Source: Ochotona curzoniae (lineage: Eukaryota > Chordata > Mammalia > Lagomorpha > Ochotonidae). From it: DNA of 64,000 nucleotides. Every line of letters begins with the position of its first letter. The stretch's first letter is position 1. This document shows positions 11,291 through 22,846 of this stretch, one piece after another. The notes beneath the pieces were generated by a model. The model saw only the letters and a list, made by a program, of their open reading frames with translations, had not been told where the DNA came from and did not search any database. The stretch is from positions 45,565,001 through 45,629,000 of the forward strand of contig NW_024465885.1 of the NCBI RefSeq assembly GCF_017591425.1. The letters run 5' to 3'. A program made the position numbers and the translations under genes.

Positions 11291-12880
11291 AAAGACTTTA
11301 TTTTAAAGAATCTACTAGGAGACCATTGGGTGAATCTTGAAAAATAAATCAATAAAGGTAAGCAATGGTGCCAAATTAAGATACATCTGGTTCATCTGCT
11401 TCAGATATGTCTATTAAGCCAACACAACATACATGCTCTCATTGGTCCTAGAGCTCCGAATATGAAGAAGGCCTTCAAGAACCTACACCTTCATTAGAAG
11501 TAGACAATGGTGCAAGAAGGCAGGCACTAAAGTACAATCTAGCCCTGGCAATAAAGGGGTTCAGTTTAAAACAATTTAAAAATTGACAAAGTTCTAGTAA
11601 ATCTAAACAATAACAACGGGAAAACACTCATACCTCTTCCAAAAGAGTATGGTAAGCTACCGCATATGGGCTAAATCCAGCCGTCTGCTTGTTCCTAAGA
11701 AGAAAGAATTTTTTTTTGAATCAGCCAAGTATTCACTTATCTATGATGTTTACCAGTTGTCTTAACACAATAGTTAAACTGAGTAGTTATAACAGAGCTC
11801 AGATGGCTTCAAAGGATTATAAATCATGGTTACTGTTAGGTCCTAACAGAAAATGTTTAGTGATCTGTGGTCTAAGTTATAAACATTGACTCCAATTACA
11901 GTGGAGTTTTGATAATGTATTTCTCAATTTTAATTAGCATGCTTTAATTACCGGTTCCTTTAATAAACATTGTTTTTTACAGGGACACTACTTCTAGAAC
12001 TCCCAGCTACATTGTGTTCCCTAAAGATTCAGCATTCATGAATTTCTGGTTTGTTTTGAGAGACAGATAAGTCGACAGACAACTCCCATCCACATCAAAT
12101 GTGATGGAGCTATCAGAGGTGGACAGTATTTCCAAGCAGATAAAATTCCTCTTTGTCCTATGGAAACGTCCCTGCCTGCCATGATCCTGTGTATGAGAGT
12201 GTGAGCCTGTGTGTGTGAGTTTATGTACTACCAATGAATCACCAAAGGGACCTCACCTCTACAACAACACACGGAGACTTGTAGGTGGATTGCAAAACTG
12301 CAAGCAGGTGCACAGGACTCAAACCATCATCAGTGTTGCCATGAGAGTTAGGGAGTGGAAAAACTGTTCAATTTCCCCATTGGCTTTCAATTCAGAGGGG
12401 CATATTTCTACTTTTCCCTTTTTCTATCTTCCCTCTCCTTGTTACTTCCTTCTTTCATGTTCAGCATTATACTGTGTTTAGGAAATACAACCCAACCTTG
12501 TCCTTAAAAACATACAGGTGCACAAACATGTACATATCCTGGGAAAGCAAAATGATCCATAGTTATGTCTGCAAATTCCTCATGACAAGTTCAGCACTAA
12601 AGATTTCTGAAACACTCAGGATGTGGACTGGATTGGCAAAGAGAGGACGAGGACCTTCTTTACCATCTCCTGTTAGGCACCTTTGTTGATGACGGCTGTG
12701 GCCCCTCAGCCAAGGTCTGTGGTTTATGCTCACTCATGGCTGTGAGTCATGGAGGAGTCATCAGCGACCCCGACCCACAATAAGGACGGTCATTTCTTGA
12801 CTCTTTAAAATGTGACCAGGTGGCCCATTAATTTTGCAGTGTAATTTCAAGAGGAAATTAGATTCCAACCAGGGTCATTC
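11291..12880. other. Unassigned non-coding sequence
   Basis: No element named with confidence. The stretch around 11400-11530 resembles an old interspersed repeat ('ggccttcaagaacctacacc'), but I cannot classify it. No coding signature was seen. Confidence 0.35.
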
Positions 12881-12990
12881 ATCTTTTAAAAATGGAGCCT
12901 CAAAAAGAGAACATCGATGATCAGGATGTAATTTTCAGTGTTACATAGCAGTCAAGACATGGGTGTCAAAGCCCCAGCACTCTCTTGAAG
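12881..12990 (-). repeat. MIR fragment (possible)
   Basis: 'cttttaaaaatggagcctca' followed by 'gttacatagcagtcaagaca' and 'tgtcaaagccc' resembles the antisense MIR core. Tentative. Confidence 0.35.
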
Positions 12991-13029
12991 GAAGATAACG
13001 GCTTGATTGGGGAAAAACAAGGACTGCTT

Positions 13030-14060
13030 CTTAAGATTCAGTGCGTACTATTCTCCAGCTGTGGTGCAGAAAGGCCATCTATAGAATCATTAACATCCAG
13101 CTGTTGATGATTCTAACCAGTCTTAACTGCGCAGATCTACTAAGGATGTGGGTTTAAATAGTATCGCTGCTGTTCAAAGAACCTTAGTTAGCGCTGGTGA
13201 ATAATCCACTTACTCACATTAACACTCCCTTGTAAACTTGTCAACTTCTCTTGAATATAATGATTTGCATTTTAGGAAGCTCTCAGTCAGTTAATCTGCA
13301 AAGAAAATCTCTCCTGATCGATTCATCTCCCTTTAATTTAATCTTCTTCTGATTTCTACTAAAACTGATGTATTATTTACCCAGATTTGTGGATATTTTC
13401 ATCTAATTGATGTCATTTTTACCCATTCAACAGGGGTTTTTAAAGAATAATTCCTGATTGCCTAAAGCCTTTGAAGAAAACTTGATGGATAAACATCTGG
13501 ATTGTATGTCTCTCTCCCTTTATAAGCAGAGCAAGCAAACAGAAAACCAAAATAATGTAGGTATTTAAATCTCTCACCATGTAGGGCCATGTTAACCAAT
13601 GTATTGATGATACAAGAATTGGGAAAAGGCTCCAGTAGGACTTGCTACACTTGTTCCTATTCCCTTAACAGATGCAACCAGTTTTAACATCTCCCACTAT
13701 GGAAAGAATCAAGATGGGCTAAAGCCAACTGAAAATTAGTGCTTGACTTTCAGGTCACAGCAAGAAGCACAGCAAGAAGCAATGGAGCTTTTGGCTGGAA
13801 CCCAGTTTTGATGAATCAAATTTTACTTTAGTTTCCCAATCACTTCCATTGACATGAGGATTTGTGCATTTAGCCCTAGTAATCAAAGAAGAATCAAGAG
13901 GTCACTCAATACACAAATTGACTTCTACAGATCTTTGTTAGAAATATTTTCTCAATGGCTTGACTATATTCTTTAATGCAGAGAAACACTTCTTCCAATA
14001 AGCCACCCCCTTGCATTTTGCAAATCAATTACTGTTACTTTTCATCACCTATGATCTAAA
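13030..14060. promoter_or_regulatory. Candidate conserved non-coding block (AT-rich)
   Basis: About 1 kb without any recognisable repeat in an otherwise repeat-rich region. It has many homeodomain-type TAAT/ATTA cores, octamer-like 'atgatttgcat' near 13260, and 'gattgcctaaagcc'. This texture is typical of developmental enhancers. Conservation was not tested, so this is a hypothesis only. Confidence 0.25.
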
Positions 14061-16115
14061 GCGTGTGTCATCTCCTTGTAAATTCAAAGCCAGAAAACGT
14101 TAAACCTGCCGCATGGTTTAGGTTCTCTATGGAACTGTGTGTCTCCAGTCACGGGTTGGCGAGTTCTTCTGAAAGGTTTCTGAGGAAAGCTTCTGAGGTT
14201 ATGTACACCTCTGATATTGCGTGTGCTGCGAAGGAACTAACACAATTGACCATTCTGCAGAAGCTGTGGCTGAGAAGGCTACCATCTATTTATGTTTAGA
14301 CCATATTTACCACAAGCTTCTCTTATGCCTTGAGTACTCATTAACATATATTGGCAAGTCTTAACCTCTGCTCTATCTCTGTTTCTTTAGCTTTTCCTTT
14401 GATAAAACTGTCAGCAGTACATATGGAAATTGTCACATATTACTACCAGTCATACAAGTAATTTTACAAACAGCTAACTTTAAAGAAAAACATTTCTTTA
14501 TATTTAGGTTAAGCACAGAAATAGAATAAGGACAGAAATTCACAAATTACTATCCCACCAGGCTTTGGGGTGTTAGAATCCTCAACTTACTATATTGATG
14601 ATGAAAAGTATCTTGATGCCAGTGTAGGTGGCAAATTAATCTTTTACAGAGGAGACAACAGCTTAAGAAAATTTCAAAACACCAGAAATGCCAGTCGTGG
14701 AAGGGACTGATGGTCTCAACCACATCTTCACTAAATTGGCGACATGAGACAGCGGCCTAAATGTGAGCCCTGCAATTGCGGTTTTGGTTTCAGAACCATC
14801 CCACAGTTGTTACTTACCATACTGGAGCACAGGGAAAAAATTGCTCAGGGTAGGAAAAGGAATTTGCAAGATGCCACAGCAGGTTAATTTAGACTGACTT
14901 GGATCCCAATTGTAAGAGTCACACATGTCTTCTGGAATTATTTGGCCAATGTTGTACTGGTTAGGTAATAAGAAAAGACTGTCCTGGTTTTTAAAACAAA
15001 ATAGACAAAGAGATGGGTAAAGACATTTTAAAACTAGGATGGAAAATATCTTAGCCTGATACCAGAATTTTGAAATCTAGCTTATGAGTCTTGTTGTCTT
15101 TAAATCTATGTATAGAAGCCAGCTAGAGGGAGTGATGACTGGATAGGTTAAGATTTCTTAACCATAATTATAGCACCATGATATATTACCTCTTACTGCT
15201 TCATTTTTGTAACCAGAGTAGGTTCTATGTTTCCAATAATATATTGATTATCAAACAACCCTATTTCCATCTGAGTTTCTACCCTGAGAAAAATTCTTGT
15301 CTATGTTCAGAAGAACAAAAATTCTCATGGTAAGAAGATCTTTAAATAAATGACCCTATCTGAATTTCTAACAGATAAAGATTAGTGATCCAGCCTTTTG
15401 TGTGTATGCATATGTGTTTGTGTCCATGTGAGTTCATGTGCCCAAAACCATAGACTCTAATTAAGGGATGAAATGTGTGTATCAACATGGGTGTATGTTA
15501 AATATAACACACTATTGAAAATAGCAATCTCCAGATGAAAATAAAGCTATGGGGCTGTATATTTTGTATATAGAAATTCATATTTTATTAAATTTTTTAC
15601 TTTATGACTTGAGACTCAAAGAGAGAGAAAGCCAGTGGGTATCTTCACTGGCATCTAGATCTCCGAGCCAAGCACCCACCCATGTTCCACTTGGTAGTAA
15701 GTATTTAACAAGTACATAAATCACACAATGAGAAACACCAAATCAAAGCAGTGTCTCCTTTCAGGGGCTAGGAAGGAGAAAGGCAGCAGCCACAATGGCT
15801 TGGGTCTTGTTTGCTAGTACTGCATTGAGTCAAAGGCATACATCTTGCACTCTTGTCTCATTTGACTAATTCACCTCATAAATTGACAAAGTATATCTTA
15901 TCATATGTTCTGCATTTATTTCTATATAAATGAAATAGTTTATTATTCTCCACAAAAATCTAAGGAAAAAAACCTCACGTAGGGGTGAGCTGGAGTGAGA
16001 CACTAGTTATTTGATATAGCACACAGCCTACTCTACAGAGGACCACCAGAGCTTGATAATTATCACAGTGACCTTGCTTAGTTTTAAAGGATAAAGAAGA
16101 AGTTAGTATGAGATG
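14061..16115. other. Repeat-poor unassigned sequence
   Basis: About 2 kb, AT-rich, without an element I can identify. A weak TG-rich patch lies near 15400-15430. The 78-codon frame at 14063-14299 has no recognisable feature. Confidence 0.35.
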
Positions 16116-16117
16116 TT

Positions 16118-16436
16118 ATTTTTAAAAATAAAAAGATTTATTTTTATTGGAGAGGCAGATTTACAGAAAGAAAGGCTTCCTGTCAACCAGCTCACTCCCC
16201 ACGTGGCCACGATGGCAGGAGCTGAGCCAATTCCAAAGCAAGGAGCCAGGACTTTCCTCCATGCCTCCCATGTAGGTGCAGGGTCCCAAGCTTTGGGTCA
16301 TCCTCCGGTGCTTCACAAGGCCACAAGCAGGGAGCTAAATGGAAAGTGGAGCAGACGAGACACAAACTGGTGCCCATATAGGATTCCAGAGTGTGCAAGG
16401 TGAGGATTCAGTCTCTGAACTATTGTCAGGCCCAGA
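16118..16436 (-). repeat. CSINE
   Basis: Reverse full-length copy: 'aagatttatttttattggag', 'aggcagatttacagaaag', 'gtcccaagctttgggtcatc', 'ccacaagcagggagctaaat', 'actggtgcccatataggatt' and a 'caggcccag' head. It belongs to the younger type ('agctttgggtc'). The 96-codon open frame at 16113-16403 lies inside this SINE and is not a gene. Confidence 0.93.
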
Positions 16437-17718
16437 GAGAGGTTTAAGATTTTATAGCAAAGGATGATACAGATGGTGATGTTCTTAAGTAGGCTGGGAA
16501 GAAGGGCATAAAAACACATAGAAGAGACGACTTTAATGAAGTATGGGAGGCAGCTTCTCTGAGTCTCAAACAGAACCAAAGGTGGAATCAGAGAGAGTGA
16601 AACTATTCAGTATTTGAAGGGCATTGTCTAATCAGGGTGCTGATTTAAGCAAATAATGGAGCTATACTCTGCCAAGGTCTGGTCCACCCCAGTCTCACGC
16701 TACTTTTCCTTCCCTATAGCCTCACATATTATAACTATTTTATGAAAGTCTGTGTTTTGACCTGTCCACTTTTTCAAATGTCTTGGCCACCACTTAACAA
16801 AAACCCTTTGAAGGAAATTTTGCTGACTGTCTTCTTTATTCTTGTCTCATTACATCTACTACCATTCAGAGAATCATGGAGCTGGTTCAGAGACACCTGT
16901 TCACTGAATCTAAAGTAAGATGTGGTGCTTCCAAAGGAAAACACATCAGACAGTTCCCATGGATCTGAAAGACTTTAGAGAGTTCCTGTGGATCTGAATA
17001 AAAATCGCACCACACAAGGGTCAGATCCACAAACATCTAAGGATTCTCCAGGATCTAAAGTTCAAGAACTGAAAAATAGACTTTGGGAGTGAACTAGGCT
17101 TGTATCTGCTTCAGTTAGTGCAACAGTAGGTCAGAGTAGCCTTGCGTCTCCCGCGTGGCTGAGGAATGTCAGCTGGGCAAGGGAAAAAGGTCATGAGACT
17201 TAGGAAGGGAGAAGAGTGTGGAGGTCCCAGTGATGTCAGAAGGTGTGGCAGCTGTGAAAGAAGCTGGGTATCAGTTGGGCAAACGGAGACATAGAGAAGA
17301 AAACTGTGCTTGGACCACTGAAGTTATCACAGAAGTTGCTGATGACAGGTGGCAGGATCTGCAGCATCCAGCACCTACATAATAACAAGAGCATAACTGG
17401 AATCAGCCCTGGAGAGCCAAGAGAAAGCGCATGCTCACTGACAGAATGGCTGATAAGATGCACAAGAACCAGTATGACAAACAAGTAACTGTAGGCAGCT
17501 GAGAATGTATTCAATGAGAACCCGAGAAAACATCCGATATCAAGTCCTTACCCTTGAATGTAATCCTCACCTTTTATGTTTACTTCTATCAGCAGTCAGA
17601 ATGGACTGACTTTTCTACTTGCTTGATTTTAGAGTTTAAGTTTAAATTATAGGATGGGTTCCAAGGAACACAAAAGTGATGAAAACAGACAGATATGCTA
17701 TTTCTATAAATACCAGGT
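16437..17718. other. Unassigned non-coding sequence
   Basis: No repeat assigned. Two short near-duplicate phrases at about 16950-17000 ('gttcccatggatctgaa' and 'gttcctgtggatctgaa') suggest a small local duplication. The frames at 17236-17514 look random. Confidence 0.35.
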
Positions 17719-18101
17719 GTTCTAGTCTGTTCTATGCTGTTAACAGAACACTTGGGATGAAACGATCTATAAGACTGGAGATTTCGTTTTCACAGTTTGG
17801 GAGGCTGGAGAGTCCAAAGCCAAGGGCTTCTATTTGGCAAGGGATTTTCAATCACATCATCTGATGGTATAAAGCAGAAGAGCAAGAACACATGTGAATG
17901 AGACAGCAAGAGTGAGAATCAGAGAGAGAGAGAGAAATATCAAAGTTGCTTTTTGAATAGACTCACTCATGATAAAAAATGCATTCCCACAGTAGCAGCA
18001 TTAAACTATTCATGCGGGATAAGTCCTCTTGCCCTAAAGATCAGGTTTCTAATACATAAACTTTGGGAGCTTCCAACACCTTCAAGCCAGAGCTCTTTGT
18101 A
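17719..18101 (-). mobile_element. MaLR LTR, MST-type (ERVL-MaLR)
   Basis: This follows the antisense order of an MST LTR: 'ctagtctgttctatgctgtt', 'tttcacagtttgggaggctg', 'agagtccaaagccaaggg', 'gcagaagagcaagaacacat' and 'ttcatgcgggataagtcc'. It is an old solitary LTR with no adjacent internal region. It carries a short (GA)n run near 17916-17936. Confidence 0.75.
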
Positions 18102-18879
18102 AAAATCAATATTTCTGAAAAGTAAGTCTTGAATCAATACAGAATGGACAACTTCTTTAGCACATTGTGTGGTAACAGTACATACAAACGCATTGAACTT
18201 CAGGTTTGTTTATTAATGACAAAGGCATCACCGACAGTGAGTAGGGTTCTCAAGAGCATTGGCTCAGTTTGTTAGAAACCAGTGCCTTCACCACTAAAAA
18301 ACAAAACCCTAAGTCTACACCATGTGAAGAAAAGGAGCTGTCCACGAGAATGACTTTGCAAAGCCGTGTAGGACTGCCCTGCCCTTCACTGCTCCAGGCT
18401 GGCAATGAGACATGGCCCTCCCAGCTTCCTGAACAAAATGAAGTTCATGGAAACACAGCTGGTGGCTGGTGGAAATAATGCATACAGCATGTCCTCCGCA
18501 GCCTTTGAGAGCACACGGACCTTAAGCACAATGAAGACGTTTAGAAACAAGTATTGAAACCTGTGATTCACAGAGGGGTAAGAAGGGCAAAGAGGTTCCG
18601 AGCCAGAACTGAGTCTGAATGTGGATGAGTTTAGTTTGGCCAATGGAACTTCACACGTGCTACCTAGACGTTCTGAGAGATGGTTATACACATTCACGTG
18701 GTTTGGTATCTGAGAGGATGACTGGTTGTTATTTCTCCCTTGCGTGGCTGAAAATCTAAAAGATGTAAATCCTTAAAATGGAGCAATCTGCACTATTGCT
18801 AGTCTGATAATAAGTATTCTCCAGTACTAAATAAGAAGAGATGATCAGGGAGAAAGTGGGTCCTTCAAACGGCTTCATT
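18102..18879. other. Unassigned non-coding sequence
   Basis: No recognisable repeat. The 103-codon minus-strand frame at 18386-18697 has no identifiable domain. Confidence 0.35.
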
Positions 18880-19189
18880 GATCCCCAGAGCATGCATCTT
18901 CCAGCAATGTGACAGCCACGGCTTGCCTAAAACCAGGCAATCATTTCTCAAAAAGCAGTATTTACCTAATTAAGAGCTTCTCTGTGGTCCCCAGTTACTT
19001 AATTGTGTCATTAGCAGGAGTTTTGACATGAAGAACAACGCGTGTCTAGCGTACCAGCCTGGCCTCCGCCAGGGAAGCCCAGCAGAGCGACTCCCAGGGG
19101 GCCTGGCAGCAGCCTGCTGCAGTGTGTACAGCACAAAATAGAATAATTGGTCCCCAGAGGGGCTGTCTCTTCAGCTGCCAATAGGGATT

Positions 19190-19246
<57 letters not shown>

Positions 19247-19520
19247 CCTGGTGAATAAAAAGCCAAGTCTCCATGACTTCTCTACTGAATGTTAATTTGT
19301 GGCACGAGTGCTCAGGAGCTCCTAGGAGAGCTTAGGCTCCAGCAATTGCTGCAGCTCTCTTCTTTGCAACCTTCCATTGATGCCAGTCAGCAATCCATGC
19401 TCCTGATCAAGGGAATAATCTGGCCAAGCTTCCTTGTAATCAAACTGATAAAATGCGCAGTGTACTGGAGAAGTTCCAAGCTGAGTGGGATCACACGGCA
19501 AACAGCAGACCTGGACTAAA
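18880..19520. promoter_or_regulatory. Candidate enhancer block with TG microsatellite
   Basis: A repeat-free block containing clustered homeodomain-type motifs (cctaattaag at 18965-18974, ttaattg near 18999, cattag near 19009, gaataattgg near 19141), a GATA-type 'ctgataaaa' near 19446 and several CpGs. It is interrupted by (TG)28. The composition resembles a vertebrate developmental enhancer. Conservation could not be tested here. Confidence 0.3.
19189..19244. repeat. (TG)28 microsatellite
   Basis: A perfect, uninterrupted dinucleotide array of 56 bp. At this length it is likely to be length-polymorphic. On the minus strand it encodes a TH-repeat frame (19011-19274), which is a repeat artefact and not a protein. 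Confidence 0.98.
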
Positions 19521-19754
19521 ATGGTGCAGTCCCCTCCTGTTAGATAGCAAGGTCAACAACCGGTTGGAATTAACAGGGACCATTTAGGAGGCCAGGGGAA
19601 GCTTCCTGCAGCTCTTTCCTTTGTTGTGTAAAATGTGAAACAAAAGTAGGGAGCAAAAGCACCTCAAAATCATTTCTTGGGAAAAGGTATATATATACCT
19701 TCTAGAAGATTTGGATAATTTTTATAATATATATAATATGTGTGTGTGTTTCTT

Positions 19755-19935
19755 TATAAAACTGAAGACATAATTCACATACAATAAATACTCTTTCAGT
19801 TCACACAACTCTAATTCTGGAATAGCATCCTTGCCCCATCAAAAAATTCTGCCTGCATTAACAATCACTCCCTCTTTCACCCTAAATATTGAGTCTCAGT
19901 TTTGGAAGCTATCATTTCAAGATTATGTTACTTTT
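19755..19935 (-). repeat. L1 (old) 3'-UTR fragment
   Basis: 'gacataattcacatacaata' followed by 'ctctaattctggaatagcat' and 'tgccccatcaaaaaattctg' follows the antisense 3' UTR of old mammalian L1M elements. Similar sequence recurs at 56200-56450. Confidence 0.55.
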
Positions 19936-21384
19936 TCCTGAAGACAGAAACACATTCCTTGGAAAGCGTCTTGAACAGAAGGTGATAAACAAAAACAGTC
20001 AATACAGATTGATTTTTATAAACAGATTCTAATTTTATGAATATTTGCATAAAGGATTCAAATTTACTTGGCCAAGGTAATTAGTTGAAAATTGGCCATT
20101 CTGCAAGAATAAATAATGAGAGCCTTTATTAAATATTCTATGGCATGCCGTTTTTAAGTAAGGACCACAGAAGCAATATTTAGTTATATTCTCCTGAAAA
20201 CTGTATTGTAACAATAGGTTCAGTCCAACATTCTCACTAGAGCTTTGGGGTCTTAACTCTGGAATAGCTGCTATCTTTAAAGCATTAGTGCCAACTCTTT
20301 GTTTTGTGGAGACAAAACATACTTCTTGTAGCCAATGGAGGAAAATGTCGGCAATGTATGCAAACCACTTCTCTGTATCATTAGGCTTCATGTGGGTATT
20401 ATAGCCTTGCGTCTCCCAAAAAGCAGAGCCTGAGATGAGGGCTTGTTAAGTATTTATTTGGGGAGGGGCCTGGCCAAAGGGAAATGGAAGGAGGAATCAT
20501 CCACTGGAAGATGCATCATTGAGTTACACCAGAAAGTAGGAGAAGGGGGCTGCCAAGGCAGGATGCACTGAGGTTACAAGCATGTGCACACGCTATTGCA
20601 ACAAATGATGGAAAATGTAGAGGTGATATCACTCAGCATAGAGCATCTCAACTTTATATGAATGATGGATATTCAAAAGACTGCTAAGGATAAGCTGAGT
20701 TCTCTGGATACGCCAGGTCTGTGTCTGTTTGGGGCTTTAAGAATCCCTTGACTCCACACAGCTTTGGAGGCTCCAGTGTCAATTGGGCTCCACCAGATAG
20801 AAGATGCCAAAGATATTCAAAGGGATTATCCATCAGAGACATCAAGACAGAACTGTGTGCTTTAAGAGACCCTACTGTGGTTCAGGCCCCAAGATGGGAG
20901 CCACAGTTGACCAAAAATAGGGCCAGAGCAAGCAATGTCCAGGTGAGCCCACAGGGGGATTCAAACTGACCCAAACTCTTCCCTTGCCCAGTCCACATGG
21001 AGAGAAGCACAACTTCTTGGTGAGATGGTGAGATGCAGACTAGACGCTCAACCTTGAACCTTTGCACTCTTTTCCTGTGTGGAGGCTGCGTCGACTTTTA
21101 AACTGGGTCTTCCCCCAACAGAACATTGTGTTATGTTAATAAATGCAGGCACTAATCAATTCTCAGTGTATTGAAAAAGAGAGAAGGCAAACTGTCCCTG
21201 ATTATTCTAAATATTGCTTGTGAGTTCTTTAGCATGGCTGGTAGAAGGGTAAACTGGCAGACTTTCCTGGAGGAGGGACATTAATTGCAGAAATCAAATC
21301 CCTCTACTCTTGGGCCCATTTCTTCTAAGAATTGATCCCTACATGATAACCACACAGATTGGTTTAGAAATATCTAGAAATAGG
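19936..21384. other. Unassigned non-coding sequence
   Basis: The region near 20410-20560 ('aaagcagagcctgagatgag', 'ttatttggggagg') resembles an old interspersed repeat that I cannot name. The 118-codon frame at 20035-20391 (minus) and the 82-codon frame at 20721-20969 (plus) have no recognisable domain. Confidence 0.35.
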
Positions 21385-21702
21385 ATAGTAAGTGAAAGGC
21401 AGATTTACAAAGAGAAAGAAAGATAGAGAGATCTTTTGTTTGCTGTTTCACCCAATGTCTGCTGTTTTTGTTTGCTGTTTCCACAATGGCCAGAGCTGAA
21501 CTAATCTAAGATGAGCCAGGAGTTTCTTCCAGGTCTCCCACTCTGGAGCAGGGTTCAACGGCCTTGAGCCGTTCTCTACTGCTTTCCCAAGTCACAAGCC
21601 TGGGCAGGATAGAAAGTGGAACAGCTAGAACACGAGCTGGCATCCATATGGATTCCTGGCACTTGCAAGGCAAGGATTTAGCCACTGAGCCATTGTTTTA
21701 CA
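21385..21702 (-). repeat. CSINE
   Basis: Reverse copy with 'gtgaaaggcagatttacaaa', 'gtctcccactctggagcag', 'ggccttgagccgttctctac', 'acgagctggcatccatatgg' and 'cttgcaaggcaaggattta'. A local duplication of 'ttgtttgctgttt' occurs at about 21437-21480. A different CSINE subfamily begins about 10 bp downstream in the opposite orientation. Confidence 0.88.
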
Positions 21703-21710
21703 GATTACCA

Positions 21711-21968
21711 GGAGCTGGAGTGGGGATTTGGTGCACCAGTTAAGATACTGCTTGGGATGCTCGCAGCCCATATTGGAGGGTCTGCATTTGAGTGCTGGCT
21801 CTGCTGTCAGCATCAGCTTCCTGTTCTTCCACTTCAGGGAGGATTCATGACATAAACCTAGAAGCCCCAGTTTCCATTTCTAGCCCAGCCACAGTCCTTG
21901 GTATTTGAGGATTCAACAAACAGATCAGAAACCTCTCTTTGTGTCTGTCGGTCTCCACCTAATTACTA
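21711..21968 (+). repeat. CSINE, alternative older subfamily
   Basis: Forward copy of the older CSINE variant: 'gcaccagttaagatactgct', 'tgggatgctcgcagcccata', 'ttggagggtctgcatttgag', then 'agcttcctgttcttcc' and a CT-rich end. Related copies lie at 24605 and 27577. It forms a tail-out inverted pair with the preceding CSINE. Confidence 0.7.
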
Positions 21969-21974
21969 CCCATT

Positions 21975-22095
21975 CATATCAACTGTGAATATAAACGGTT
22001 TAAATTCATCAATCAAACATAGGTTAGTGGACTAGATTAAAAAAAACAAAAGCCATCTATTTGTTGCCTTACAAAAGACATAGCTCACCAACGAA
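21975..22095 (+). repeat. L1 ORF2 fragment (endonuclease region)
   Basis: 'aatataaacggtttaaattc' followed by 'taggttagtggactagatta', 'gccatctatttgttgcctta' and 'acatagctcaccaacgaaga' matches the order of the conserved L1 ORF2 endonuclease region, in sense orientation. Frame-disrupting A-runs show it is dead. Confidence 0.65.
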
Positions 22096-22338
22096 GATCA
22101 GTAGAAACGGTATCATAGATTTTGATTTTTTCTTGTTTTATTTCTTCAAAACGTTCTCATTAAATTCTCCAATAACTCATAGATCATATAGTAGCATTAT
22201 TTTCTTCAAGAAGGTTCTTGATTTTCTTTTTCATTTCTTCAGTCACACATCAGTCATTCAGTAGCATGTTATTTTACTTCATGGCATTGTAAATTTCTGT
22301 TTTTCTTCCTGTTGTTGATTTTGTCTTGTGTCTTTTCA
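22096..22338 (-). repeat. L1 ORF2 fragment, inverted
   Basis: Read on the minus strand, this holds a later part of the L1 ORF2 endonuclease region. On the plus strand it appears as 'tcattcagtagcatgttatt', 'ggcattgtaaatttctgt' and 'cttcctgttgttgattt'. It sits between two sense-oriented L1 pieces, so the middle segment is inverted. Confidence 0.6.
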
Positions 22339-22655
22339 TCTAAGTGGATGTAGTGTAACTGTGTAATGGAGATTATCATATCCAGATGTGAGGATACAAT
22401 GTACTTTGCATCTCTACTTCCAGACCAAAGATGGACTCCCAATGAAACTGTTTACTATATCTTGACAATAAGATGCTGGACTCTCTGCCATTGTCCATGC
22501 CTGCAATGGTAGACATATGACTGTTTATGAAGAATTGTATTATAATAATAATATAGGGGAACACAGTGAGGGGTTAAGGGAAATCCAAAAGCTTATGGAA
22601 TTGTATCAAAAAATGATGTTAATAATAATAAGAAGAAGGAGTAAATTAAAATAAA
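22339..22655 (+). repeat. Lagomorph L1 3' UTR and end
   Basis: Shares a long alignable stretch with the reverse complement of 24115-24500 ('accaaagatggactccca', 'gtccatgcct', 'gactgtttatgaag') and with that of 58490-58770, so it is one L1 3'-UTR family present three times in the window. It ends in a simple AATAATAAG tail. Confidence 0.7.
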
Positions 22656-22846
22656 AGAGCTAGGAGCCTCTTCTGGGTTTCCCACATGGGTGCAGGGTCC
22701 CAGTGCTTAGGCCTGTCCACTATGGTTTCCCAGACTGCAAGGTGGGAGCTGGATGGGAAGTAGCTCACTGGGGAAATGAACTGGTGCCCATATGGGATCC
22801 TGGCATATCAAAGGTGAGAATTGAACCACTAGACTATCGTGCCAGA
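22656..22846 (-). repeat. CSINE, tail half missing
   Basis: Only the head half remains, in reverse orientation: 'gctaggagcctcttctgggt', 'cacatgggtgcagggtccca', 'gggagctggatgggaagtag', 'actggtgcccatatgggat' and 'actatcgtgccag'. It directly abuts the L1 tail at its truncated side. Confidence 0.88.

Noticed and set aside
19011..19274. Minus-strand frame with a long Thr-His repeat
   Set aside because: It is a translation of the (TG)28 microsatellite.
20721..20969. 82-codon frame with a CAGGTGAG donor-like site near 20939
   Set aside because: A lone GT donor-like motif is common by chance, and there is no matching acceptor or protein similarity.
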